A stretch of DNA of 64,000 nucleotides from contig NZ_JAEVHF010000009.1 of assembly GCF_018263925.1 (NCBI RefSeq), forward strand, positions 1-64,000. Reading direction: 5' to 3'. This document shows positions 48,074-56,542 of this stretch, one piece after another. The DNA is from Kistimonas asteriae (GTDB taxonomy: Bacteria; Pseudomonadota; Gammaproteobacteria; Pseudomonadales; Endozoicomonadaceae). Made by a program: the position numbers and the translations under genes. The notes beneath the pieces were generated by a model that saw only the letters and a list, made by a program, of their open reading frames with translations, ran no database searches and was not told the origin of the DNA. The first letter of the stretch is position 1; each line of letters begins with the position of its first letter.

Positions 48074-48614
48074 AGGCTGTCGTGCTTTGCAGATCCTGTT
48101 TATCTTGGAAATTCAGCAGGGAAAACTCCACCACTGTGCAGTACCCGTTTCGCCGTCGCGTTCCATCGTGGGTCTATTGTAATCCACCAACCTTTTGATG
48201 GGTTTTACCGATTGTAAGGATGCCGTAAAAAAGACGTGTCGCCGTGTATTGCTGACACGACAAAAGGCAGTGCTTACAACAGGCAGACACCTTTATACAC
48301 AATGTGAAGTTTTCAATTGGGAATGAACGCTATACTCTCCCGTGTGTTAACGCAAGTCGAAACCTGCCGGAACGGAAAAAAACACGTATTTTTACAACTT
48401 CTGTCGCACCGGGTGCGCTCTTATAGTGGTACGATTACGCCAAAATCCTACCGTTGTCGTATTTCATTGCCATTCCATGACTGGCAATAGGCCCATTTCG
48501 GAATAGACGACGGCTTTTACAACTAGAACGCAACCTTTGCTGACAGATGCCCGTCTTACCGTCAGCAGTGATGGATGACTTGTCTGTGCCTGCACAGCTG
48601 AATGAGATACAGGA
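48074..48614. promoter_or_regulatory. Divergent region between the CpxR-like gene and the RND pump operon
   Basis: 541 bases with no credible gene. It contains the CpxR-box-like repeat at 48214-48229 and, further right, possible -10 boxes (TATACT near 48331, TATAGT near 48422), neither with a convincing -35. Both divergent promoters must lie in this segment. Confidence 0.5.
48214..48229 (+). promoter_or_regulatory. Candidate CpxR box
   Basis: GTAAG and GTAAA are separated by six bases (GTAAG-GATGCC-GTAAA), close to the CpxR consensus of two GTAAA repeats with a short spacer. A TTTAC, the inverse of the repeat, lies just to the left at 48204-48208. It sits about 140 bases upstream of the regulator gene and 385 bases upstream of the pump operon. 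Confidence 0.45.
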
Positions 48615-49844
48615 ATGACCATAACCAACCGATTTTCTATCAAGACGAGCCTTGCGCTTGCCGCTGGCTTCTCACTCCTGCTTGCAGGGTGCAGCGATGA
48701 TGCTGACAAGCAACAGGCAGCCGCACCGGCACCTGCGGTATCCGTAGTCAAGGTTGAGAACCGACCCGTTGGGGATTACAGGGAATTTGTTGCCCGAACA
48801 GAAGCCGTCGAAGAAGTTGATCTGCGTGCGCGGGTTGAAGGCTACCTGACCCGTCGCGAGTTCATCGAAGGCGACCGGGTTGAGAAAGGGCAACTGTTGT
48901 TTGAAATTGATCCTGCCCCGTTTAAAGCCACTATCAGTCAGGCCAAAGCCAACCTGAGCAGTAGCAAGGCAGAGCTTATCCGTGCAGAAAAAGCCCTTAA
49001 GCGTGGTCGTGAACTGTTTCCCAAAGGCTTTATCAGTCAGTCTGACGTGGACACCCTAACCAGTAATGACGCCCAGGCCCGTGCATCGGTACAGGCACGG
49101 CAGGCTGAGCTGGAAACGGCCATGATCAACCTGTCCTACACCCGCATCACCGCCCCCTTCTCCGGTGAAATCGGCAAAGCGCGCTACAGTGTTGGCAACC
49201 TGGTTGGTCCTTCCAGTGAACCACTGGCGGTTCTGACCAGCACGGACCCCATGTATGTTTCCTTCTCAGTCAATGACAAGGACGTGGTCAAATACCTGGA
49301 GCAATATGCTGGCAGTCGTGAACGCCCCAATGATTTCGACCTGTCGCTACGACTGCCTACCGGTGGTGAATTCTCTCAACCCGGCACATTCAACTTTGCC
49401 AATACCCGTGCGGATGAAACCACGGGCACAATCAACATGCGGGCCGAATTCCCTAACCCGGAAAACATCCTGCTGCCAGGTCTCTACGTCACCCTGATTG
49501 CCGAGAGCAAAGAAAAAACGGAAATGCCGTTGATTCCTCAGGCTGCCGTCCAGGAAAACCAGCAGGGGCGTTTTGTGCTAGTTGTGACAGACGACAACAA
49601 GATTGAAACCCGGATGGTTGACATGGGCCGCCGCCTCGGCGCGATGTGGGTCGTCAACAAAGGGTTAAAGATGGGCGAGCGGATCGTGGTCGAAGGTCTT
49701 CAGAAGGTTCGCCCCGGCCTCGTTGTGAACCCTGTTCTGAAAGACATCAACATGACAACCGGCACCCTGTCCACTCCGGCAGAATCATCGTCTCGTCCCA
49801 CTACCGCCGGCGCCTCACCTGAAGCCAGCGCAGGGGCCCAGTAA
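48615..49844 (+). CDS. RND efflux periplasmic adaptor (membrane fusion) lipoprotein
   Basis: 409 residues. The signal peptide ends with a lipobox LLLAGC near residue 26, so Cys is lipidated. Adaptor features are the lipoyl halves around VDLRARVEGYLTRREFIEGD and YTRITAPFSGEIGKARYSVG, with an alpha-hairpin between (SSKAELIRAEKALKRGRE). The sequence resembles MexE/AcrA-like adaptors. It joins the inner membrane pump to an outer membrane channel, which is not encoded here. The stop overlaps the pump start by one base. Confidence 0.9.
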   Translation: MTITNRFSIKTSLALAAGFSLLLAGCSDDADKQQAAAPAPAVSVVKVENRPVGDYREFVARTEAVEEVDLRARVEGYLTRREFIEGDRVEKGQLLFEIDPAPFKATISQAKANLSSSKAELIRAEKALKRGRELFPKGFISQSDVDTLTSNDAQARASVQARQAELETAMINLSYTRITAPFSGEIGKARYSVGNLVGPSSEPLAVLTSTDPMYVSFSVNDKDVVKYLEQYAGSRERPNDFDLSLRLPTGGEFSQPGTFNFANTRADETTGTINMRAEFPNPENILLPGLYVTLIAESKEKTEMPLIPQAAVQENQQGRFVLVVTDDNKIETRMVDMGRRLGAMWVVNKGLKMGERIVVEGLQKVRPGLVVNPVLKDINMTTGTLSTPAESSSRPTTAGASPEASAGAQ

Positions 49845-52800
49845 TGATCAGTCAGTTTTTCATACACAGGCCGAAGTTTGCCTTCGTCATCTCGATAGTC
49901 ATCACACTGGCGGGGTTGATCTCCCTGTACACCCTGCCGGTTAATATGTATCCGGAACTGGCGCCACCCCAGGTCACTGTTACCGCCGTCTACCCCGGCG
50001 CCAGCGCCAGCGTGGTGGAAGAGTCTGTCATACGTCCGATTGAAGAACAGGTCAACGGCGTAGAGGATATGCTCTACATCGAATCGACCGCTTCCAATAA
50101 TGGCTCTGCCACGATTACGGTCACCTTCAAGAGCGGTACCGATGATGACATGGCCCAGGTCAACGTCCAGAACCGGGTCGCCATTGCCGAATCCAGTCTG
50201 CCCGAAGAGGTACGCCGTCAGGGTATTACCACCATCAAGCAGTCCAGTAACATGCTGATGGGTATCAACCTGTTCGCCAAAGGCAACAAGTTTGACCAGA
50301 TATTCCTGAGTAACTACGCAACCAATTATTTGACTGAGCCCTTGGCACGTCTTGACGGTGTGGCCAAGGTCGAGGTCATGGGTGAAATGACCTACAGCAT
50401 GCGGATCTGGCTGGATCCTGACAGCATGCACTCCCTGGACGTCACCGTTGCGGATATCCAGCAGGCACTGCAGGAACAAAACACCATCGTTGCTGCCGGT
50501 AAACTCGGCCAGGGTCCTACGCTACCAGATCAGCAGTTCGAATATACGATTCAGACCCGTGGCCGCTTGATCAGCCCGGAAGAGTTTGGCCAAGTCATTA
50601 TCCGTGCCAAAACTGATGGCGCCATCGTTCGGCTGCGGGATGTGGCAAAAATCCAGATGGGGTCGAAAACCTACAGTGCCAGCGCCAAGCTGAATAACAA
50701 TCCAACGGCGTTCGTCGTTATCTATCAGCTACCGGATGCCAACGCGACCCAGGTGGCCAAAAGCGTTTACGCGGAGATCGACAAGCTTTCCAAGAACTTC
50801 CCCCAGGGTCTGGAATACCATATCCCCTACGACACTACCAAGTTCATTAATGCGTCTATTGATGAGGTGGTAACCACTCTTTATCAGGCGGTTGGTCTGG
50901 TTATTCTGGTTGTGTTCCTGTTCCTTCAGAACTGGCGGGCAACCCTGATTCCCTCCATCGCGATTCCGGTCTCCCTGATCGGTACTTTTGCGGTCATGAA
51001 TGCCCTTGGCTACACCATTAACAGTATTACGCTGTTTGGTCTGGTACTGGCCATCGGGGTGGTGGTCGATGACGCGATCGTGGTCATCGAAAACGTAGAG
51101 CGATTAATCACCAAAGAGAAAATGGAGCCGGTAGCCGCAACCCTGGAGGCCATGCGGGAGGTTACCGGTCCGGTTATCGCCACAACGCTGGTTCTTTTGG
51201 CGGTGTTCGTCCCCGTCGGGTTTATGCCTGGGATTACTGGTGAACTGTATAAACAGTTCTCGGTAACCATCTCTGTTGCGGTTCTGATCTCATCCGTCAA
51301 CGCACTGACCCTCAGCCCCGCATTGTGCGTGGTCCTGCTGAAACAGGGTCGCATGGGACATATGGCTTTCCTGAAGCCCTTTGAGCGGTTCATCACCAAA
51401 CTCACCGCTGGCTATACCGGATGGGTACGTTGGATGCTGCGTCGCTCCACGCTGATGGGCGTCCTGTTCCTGGTATTGCTGGGCAGCACCGGTTTCCTGG
51501 CGAAAATGGTCCCCACCGGGTTCGTACCAGAAGAAGACCAGGGCTTTGTCTTCGTTGATGTTCAGCTCCCGGACGCTTCTTCCGTCAACCGTACCGAAGA
51601 CGTCATGCATCGCATCACCGATCTGGTACTGCAGCAGAAAGGCGTCACGGACTTTATCTCCGTGTCCGGCTTCAGTCTGCTCGGTGGCGCTGGCTCCAAC
51701 AATGCACTGGGCATTGCGGTACTGGAAGACTGGGCAGAACGAAAATCACCGGATCTTCAGCTGGACGCCATCCTCGGTCGCATCCAGGGTACGCTCTGGA
51801 CACTGCCGGATGCGCAGGCCATGGCCTTCAACCTGCCCCCGATTCCGGGCCTGGGCAGCACCGGCGGCTTCGACTTCCGACTGCAGGACACCATGAGCCG
51901 CAGCCCGCAGGAACTGTCCCAGGTGCTCAACGGCCTGATCTATGAAGCCAATCAGAATCCGGCACTTAACCGCGTATTCAGCACCTACCGAGCCAATGTT
52001 CCCCAGTACTTCCTGGAAGTTGACCGGAACAAGGTCAAGGTGCAGGGCATCGCCATGTCGGACGTCTTCATGACCCTGCAGGCACAGCTGGGCTCGTTGT
52101 ACATCAACGATTTCAACAAGTTTGGCCGTATCTACCAGGTGATCATCCAGGCCCAAACCGAGTACCGTTCGGAACCTCAGGATCTGCAACATTTCTATGT
52201 CCGTAACAAGGACGGTGAAATGGTGCCGCTGTCCACGTTCGCACGCCTGTCACCAATTCTCGGGCCAACCAGTCTGACCCACTTCAACCTCTACCGCTCT
52301 GCGACGGTGAATGGTCAAGCGTCACCCGGCCACAGTTCCGGTGATGCGATTAATGCCATGAAGGAACTGGGCGCCAAACTACCGGATGGTTATACCTTCT
52401 CCTGGGCTGGTCAGTCCCTGCAGGAGATCCAGGCGGGTAACCTTGCACCGATCCTGTTCTCTCTGGCGCTGATCTTTGTATACCTGTTCCTCGTCGCCCA
52501 GTATGAAAGCTGGAACATTCCGTTCGCGGTTATCGCTTCGGTACCAATCGCAGCGTTCGGCGCCATGGCGGGATTGTTCGTAACGGGCATGGTGAACGAT
52601 ATCTATGCCCAGATCGGTCTGGTACTGCTGATAGGGATCTCGGCGAAAACGGCGATCCTGATTGTCGAATTCGCCATGGTTCAGCGACAGCAGGGCAATA
52701 GCATCTTTGACTCTGCCCTTAACGCCGCCGGCCTGCGTTTCCGGGCGGTCATGATGACGGCACTCTCCTTCATTCTGGGGGTTATGCCGCTGGTAATCGC

Positions 52801-52993
52801 CAGTGGTGCGGGTGCTGCCAGCCGTCGCTCACTGGGTACAACGGTCATGTCCGGTATGCTGGCCGCCACGATCCTTGGCACACTGCTGACACCGGTACTC
52901 TATAAGATCATCCAGGCCATGCGTGAGCGGGTGAAAGGTGAATTGATCGAACATAACGATTCTGATCCTGATCACAAGAGCCACACAGCCTAA
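49844..52993 (+). CDS. RND multidrug efflux pump, HAE1 family (MexF/AcrB-like)
   Basis: 1049 residues, the family length. Proton-driven inner membrane transporter with twelve membrane helices and two large periplasmic loops. The proton-relay Asp pair is in GVVVDDAIVVIENVER. FFIHRPKFAFVISIVITLAG begins the protein, and APPQVTVTAVYPGASA starts the porter domain. It forms an operon with the adaptor gene (ATG overlaps TAA). The outer membrane partner must be elsewhere. Substrates are not predictable, though MexF-like pumps export antibiotics and solvents. Confidence 0.93.
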   Translation: MISQFFIHRPKFAFVISIVITLAGLISLYTLPVNMYPELAPPQVTVTAVYPGASASVVEESVIRPIEEQVNGVEDMLYIESTASNNGSATITVTFKSGTDDDMAQVNVQNRVAIAESSLPEEVRRQGITTIKQSSNMLMGINLFAKGNKFDQIFLSNYATNYLTEPLARLDGVAKVEVMGEMTYSMRIWLDPDSMHSLDVTVADIQQALQEQNTIVAAGKLGQGPTLPDQQFEYTIQTRGRLISPEEFGQVIIRAKTDGAIVRLRDVAKIQMGSKTYSASAKLNNNPTAFVVIYQLPDANATQVAKSVYAEIDKLSKNFPQGLEYHIPYDTTKFINASIDEVVTTLYQAVGLVILVVFLFLQNWRATLIPSIAIPVSLIGTFAVMNALGYTINSITLFGLVLAIGVVVDDAIVVIENVERLITKEKMEPVAATLEAMREVTGPVIATTLVLLAVFVPVGFMPGITGELYKQFSVTISVAVLISSVNALTLSPALCVVLLKQGRMGHMAFLKPFERFITKLTAGYTGWVRWMLRRSTLMGVLFLVLLGSTGFLAKMVPTGFVPEEDQGFVFVDVQLPDASSVNRTEDVMHRITDLVLQQKGVTDFISVSGFSLLGGAGSNNALGIAVLEDWAERKSPDLQLDAILGRIQGTLWTLPDAQAMAFNLPPIPGLGSTGGFDFRLQDTMSRSPQELSQVLNGLIYEANQNPALNRVFSTYRANVPQYFLEVDRNKVKVQGIAMSDVFMTLQAQLGSLYINDFNKFGRIYQVIIQAQTEYRSEPQDLQHFYVRNKDGEMVPLSTFARLSPILGPTSLTHFNLYRSATVNGQASPGHSSGDAINAMKELGAKLPDGYTFSWAGQSLQEIQAGNLAPILFSLALIFVYLFLVAQYESWNIPFAVIASVPIAAFGAMAGLFVTGMVNDIYAQIGLVLLIGISAKTAILIVEFAMVQRQQGNSIFDSALNAAGLRFRAVMMTALSFILGVMPLVIASGAGAASRRSLGTTVMSGMLAATILGTLLTPVLYKIIQAMRERVKGELIEHNDSDPDHKSHTA

Positions 52994-52997
52994 AACC

Positions 52998-53027
52998 AAA
53001 AAGCCCGTCATTTGGACGGGCTTTTTT
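52998..53027 (+). terminator. Intrinsic terminator of the RND pump operon
   Basis: Stem AAAAAGCCCGTC with GACGGGCTTTTTT, loop ATTTG, starting five bases after the stop codon. The symmetrical A/T runs make it active in both directions, so it also serves the convergent channel gene. Confidence 0.93.
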
Positions 53028-53056
53028 ATTGGTCAACGCTTGCTGATATGCATTTC

Positions 53057-53722
53057 TCAACGCTGGCTGATATGAATACCGACCAATCGTGCCACCAGCA
53101 CCGTCAGATAAAATTGACCAATAAGCGCCTCCATACTGGTGATTGCCTGGGCGCCACGCGTCGCCGGCACAATATCGCCATACCCCAGCGTGGACAGGGT
53201 GACAAAACTGAAATAGATAAACGTCGAAATATCGTGAATGCTGGCTAACCCTTCGCCATGGAATGAACCGGGCATCCAGAACTCCAACAACGTGTAAATA
53301 AACGCTCCCTGCAACCCCAGCAGCAGATACACACACATACTGCCATAGATAATATTGCGATCGACCCGCTTCGCTGAAAAAATCAGCACAACCAACTCAT
53401 AAATCACATAACTGAAAAACAACAGGTTGGTCATGTTATCGAGAAAGATAAACGCCGGACGGTTATAGAGAACGGGCAACCACAGCGTAATAAACGTTGG
53501 AAGCGCCAGAAAGCTGGCAATGATAAGGAACTTGCGCTTGTGGCTCAGAATATAAACGGATGCCACCAGCAACATCGATAATGACACCTTCAGCATAAAG
53601 CCGGCCCGAATCACATCCGGCATGAAGGGGAATACCACCACCACGGTCATCAACATCAATAACAGCATGGCAAACCCGAAACGGGGAACCTCAGACTGTC
53701 GAAACGCGCCCAGAAAAACCAT
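53057..53722 (-). CDS. Potassium-channel-like membrane protein
   Basis: 221 residues. Several hydrophobic segments fill the N-terminal two thirds, followed by a pore region with the selectivity filter LSTLGYGDIVPA (TxGYGD-like) near residue 180 and a final membrane helix. The filter supports a potassium channel of the Ion_trans_2 type. There is no obvious cytoplasmic RCK domain, so gating is unclear. The start at 53722 follows a GGGAG at good spacing. It is convergent with the RND pump operon. Confidence 0.85.
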   Translation of the reverse strand: MVFLGAFRQSEVPRFGFAMLLLMLMTVVVVFPFMPDVIRAGFMLKVSLSMLLVASVYILSHKRKFLIIASFLALPTFITLWLPVLYNRPAFIFLDNMTNLLFFSYVIYELVVLIFSAKRVDRNIIYGSMCVYLLLGLQGAFIYTLLEFWMPGSFHGEGLASIHDISTFIYFSFVTLSTLGYGDIVPATRGAQAITSMEALIGQFYLTVLVARLVGIHISQR

Positions 53723-53807
53723 TCACACTCCCTTCACACCCACTCACACGATACAGCGTTATAGCACACGACGCTGTCAGCCTTTACCGCCGTATATCCC
53801 CTACACA

Positions 53808-55556
53808 TCAGTCTCCCATCACGGCGCCTTCACGGCGGGCATCTGCTGCGCCTTCCAGTCCCTTTTCCGTGATAACAATACCATGCAGACCACTGTTCAA
53901 ATCACGCCTGTTGACCTGATACCCCATCGCCTTGAGAGGTGCTACCAGTTTCTCTGCGGCTGTTCCGGCTTCAATATCATAGGGGCCGAATCGATTGATC
54001 AGGTGGGGTAACTGGATCGCCTCATCAATCGGCATCTGCCAGTCCAGGTGGGCAATCAGGGTCTTTGTCACATACCCGATAATACGACTGCCGCCTGGCG
54101 ACCCCACGACCAGGTAAGGTTTGTCATCACGCATCACAATGGTCGGTGCCATGGAGGAACGAGGACGTTTACCTGGTTCTATCCGGTTGGCTACTGGCTT
54201 GCCATCCTTGCTTGGACGAAAGGAGAAATCGGTCATTTCATTATTTAGCAGAAACCCCCTGACCATCAGCCGTGAACCAAACGCATTCTCAATGGTCGAT
54301 GTCATGGAAACCACATTGCCATCGGCATCCACAATACTCAGGTGTGTGGTTGATGGAAGTTCTATTGATTCGTCTTCTGCCCGTTCCAGCCTTCTCTTAC
54401 CGGGAGGTGTGCCAGGCTTGACGTTGGTAAGCGCACGTTTGGTATCCAGTAATTCACTACGCTGCCTGAGATAAGCTTTATCCAGCAGCCCCGCCGGTAC
54501 TGTGACAAAATCAGTATCCGCCATATAGTGCCCTCGATCCGCAAACGCCAGACGGGACGCATCACCAATCAGCCGCCAGCTCTCCGGATTATCCGGGCCC
54601 AATTCCGACAGATCGAAGGGTTCCAGCATACCCAGTATCTGCCCTACGGTCAGTCCGCCCGAACTCGGCGGCCCCATGCCACAAACCGTGTCACCTCGAT
54701 AGTCAAGGCAGGCCGGTGCCCGTTCCCAGACCTGGTAATTAGCCAGATCTTCACGACTCAGGACGCCCGGATTGTCGGTGACAGAGCGAACCGCGGCCAC
54801 GATGTCACGGCCGATTTCACCGGTGTAAAAGGGTTCAATGCCCTTTTCTGCAATTAACGATAATGTATTGGCAAAGATGACATTGGTGAGCAATTCACCC
54901 TCTTTGAGGGCCTCACCACCGGGGAAAAAATATGTCGCCGTCACCGGATAGCGACGCAGGCGATTTTCATCCTTGGCAATCAAGGCTGCCAAGCGTGGGG
55001 ACACCCTGAAACCTTCCTGGGCCAACCGGATGGCAGGCTGGAACAAGACGTCCCAATCCAGCTTTCCATAGCGCTCATGCAGGCTATACATAAGCTTCAA
55101 GGTGCCGGGCGTCGCCACCGAGCGGCCACCAACCACCGCATCATAAAACGACAAAGGCTTTCCTTTCTTATCAAGGAAAAGATCAGGCGTGACTGACTGT
55201 GGCGCCGTTTCACGACCATCCCACGTAGTCAGTTTTCCATCATCACTGTCGTAGTACACGACAAATGCACCACCACCAATACCAGATGACTGCGGCTCGA
55301 CCAGATTGAGTACCAGCTGGACCGCAATCATGGCATCGACGGCGGAACCCCCTTCCCTGAGGATCTCATAACCTGCCTTGACCGCATGAGGATTGGCTGC
55401 CGCCACCATAAACTCATTGGCACTGACCCGTTCCTGCGTAGTAGTACCGGTTCCCTCCTCCGGTGCCACCGAATCAGCAACGTCCTGTGAAGCCTGTAAC
55501 GAAGCACCCTGCAACAACAAGCAGCCAGCCAGAAGCCATGCAAGTCTGTTTCGCAC
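53808..55556 (-). CDS. ggt: Gamma-glutamyltransferase (glutathione hydrolase)
   Basis: 582 residues with a signal peptide (LAWLLAGCLLLQGASLQAS), so periplasmic. The proenzyme self-cleaves before a Thr in STTHLSIVDADGNVVSMTST near residue 400 to give two subunits. Other motifs are GGSAVDAMIAVQLVLNLVEP and GSPGGSRII. It breaks glutathione and gamma-glutamyl compounds, giving cysteinylglycine and glutamate. GTG at 55556, preceded by a G-rich tract, is the probable start. It is followed upstream by a bidirectional terminator that ends the peroxiredoxin gene. Confidence 0.95.
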   Translation of the reverse strand: MRNRLAWLLAGCLLLQGASLQASQDVADSVAPEEGTGTTTQERVSANEFMVAAANPHAVKAGYEILREGGSAVDAMIAVQLVLNLVEPQSSGIGGGAFVVYYDSDDGKLTTWDGRETAPQSVTPDLFLDKKGKPLSFYDAVVGGRSVATPGTLKLMYSLHERYGKLDWDVLFQPAIRLAQEGFRVSPRLAALIAKDENRLRRYPVTATYFFPGGEALKEGELLTNVIFANTLSLIAEKGIEPFYTGEIGRDIVAAVRSVTDNPGVLSREDLANYQVWERAPACLDYRGDTVCGMGPPSSGGLTVGQILGMLEPFDLSELGPDNPESWRLIGDASRLAFADRGHYMADTDFVTVPAGLLDKAYLRQRSELLDTKRALTNVKPGTPPGKRRLERAEDESIELPSTTHLSIVDADGNVVSMTSTIENAFGSRLMVRGFLLNNEMTDFSFRPSKDGKPVANRIEPGKRPRSSMAPTIVMRDDKPYLVVGSPGGSRIIGYVTKTLIAHLDWQMPIDEAIQLPHLINRFGPYDIEAGTAAEKLVAPLKAMGYQVNRRDLNSGLHGIVITEKGLEGAADARREGAVMGD

Positions 55557-55643
55557 TACGGATTCCCCCCGCCCTTTTTTATTCTCTCCCTAAAGCATAC
55601 GGCAAGCGACGTAGAGATAAAAAGCGAAAGCAGGAATTGCCAG

Positions 55644-55674
55644 AAAAAAAACGGCGCCTGCGCGCCGAAAAAAA
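55644..55674 (-). terminator. Intrinsic terminator between the peroxiredoxin and ggt genes
   Basis: CGGCGC (55652-55657) pairs with GCGCCG (55662-55667), loop CTGC, flanked by A/T runs that become T-tracts in both directions. It lies just downstream of the peroxiredoxin-glutaredoxin gene on the minus strand. Confidence 0.92.
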
Positions 55675-55698
55675 GTATGTGACTGGTTAAAGCGCTTT

Positions 55699-56436
55699 TC
55701 ACCGAGCGGCGAAATACTGCTCCAGCTCATCCGCACCGCCAATCAGGCGACCATTCAGGAATATCTGCGGCACCGTTCCGGCATTGGCGACAGCCCGAAG
55801 GACTCGGGAGGCATGGCTGCCACGAACCAGAGGCATATTTTCATAGCTGATATCCCGATCTTCCAACATTGCTTTCGCACGGGCACAGTGAGGACACCCT
55901 TCACGGGTGAACAACGCCCAGGCATCGGGTTCCTGCCAGTCACTGCAGAGATAATTCAGCATAGTGTCGGCATCGCTGACATGAAAAGGATCACCGGGCT
56001 CATCTGGCTCAATGAACATTCTGTCCACAACCCCATCTTTCACCAGCATCGAATAACGCCAGCTGCGCTGGCCAAACCCCAGTTCATTCTTGTCAACCAG
56101 CATGCCCATACCATCGGAAAACTCACCGTTGCCGTCAGGAATGAACGTGATATTTTCGGCATCCTGGTCTTTTTTCCATTCATTCATGACAAAGGTATCG
56201 TTAACCGACACACAGAGGATGGCATCCACACCCTGTCGACGGAATACATCCGCCAGCTCATTGTAACGGGGCAGATGGGTCGACGAGCAGGTTGGCGTAA
56301 ATGCCCCGGGCAGGGAGAAGACAATCACCGTCTTGCCTTTAAACAGGTCATCGGTGGAAAGATCCTGCCATTCCCCCCCTTCGCGTACACGAAACGTTAC
56401 CTTTGGCACCGTCTGGCCTTCACGACTTTCCAACAT
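55699..56436 (-). CDS. Peroxiredoxin-glutaredoxin hybrid protein
   Basis: 245 residues. The N-terminal 160 form a Prx5-type peroxiredoxin with the peroxidatic Cys in LPGAFTPTCSSTHLPRY. The C-terminal glutaredoxin has REGCPHCARAK (CPHC active site near residue 180) and VPQIFLNGRLIGG. Such fusions reduce peroxides with glutathione as the direct electron source and are known from Haemophilus and Vibrio. It lies next to ggt, so both may touch glutathione metabolism, but they are separated by a strong terminator. The ATG is preceded by AGGAG. Confidence 0.94.
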   Translation of the reverse strand: MLESREGQTVPKVTFRVREGGEWQDLSTDDLFKGKTVIVFSLPGAFTPTCSSTHLPRYNELADVFRRQGVDAILCVSVNDTFVMNEWKKDQDAENITFIPDGNGEFSDGMGMLVDKNELGFGQRSWRYSMLVKDGVVDRMFIEPDEPGDPFHVSDADTMLNYLCSDWQEPDAWALFTREGCPHCARAKAMLEDRDISYENMPLVRGSHASRVLRAVANAGTVPQIFLNGRLIGGADELEQYFAAR

Positions 56437-56542
56437 TGCTGGCTCCTGATGTAAAACCGTTAATTGCGTTAGTACTTAGTATGCAGCCAACTGTTATACC
56501 AAAAAAATAACGATTTTTTATCGCGGCAATAGGCAACAGGTA

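Noticed and set aside
49700..50479. Open frame antisense to the RND pump and adaptor genes
   Set aside because: It overlaps two well-supported genes on the opposite strand and shows no motif.
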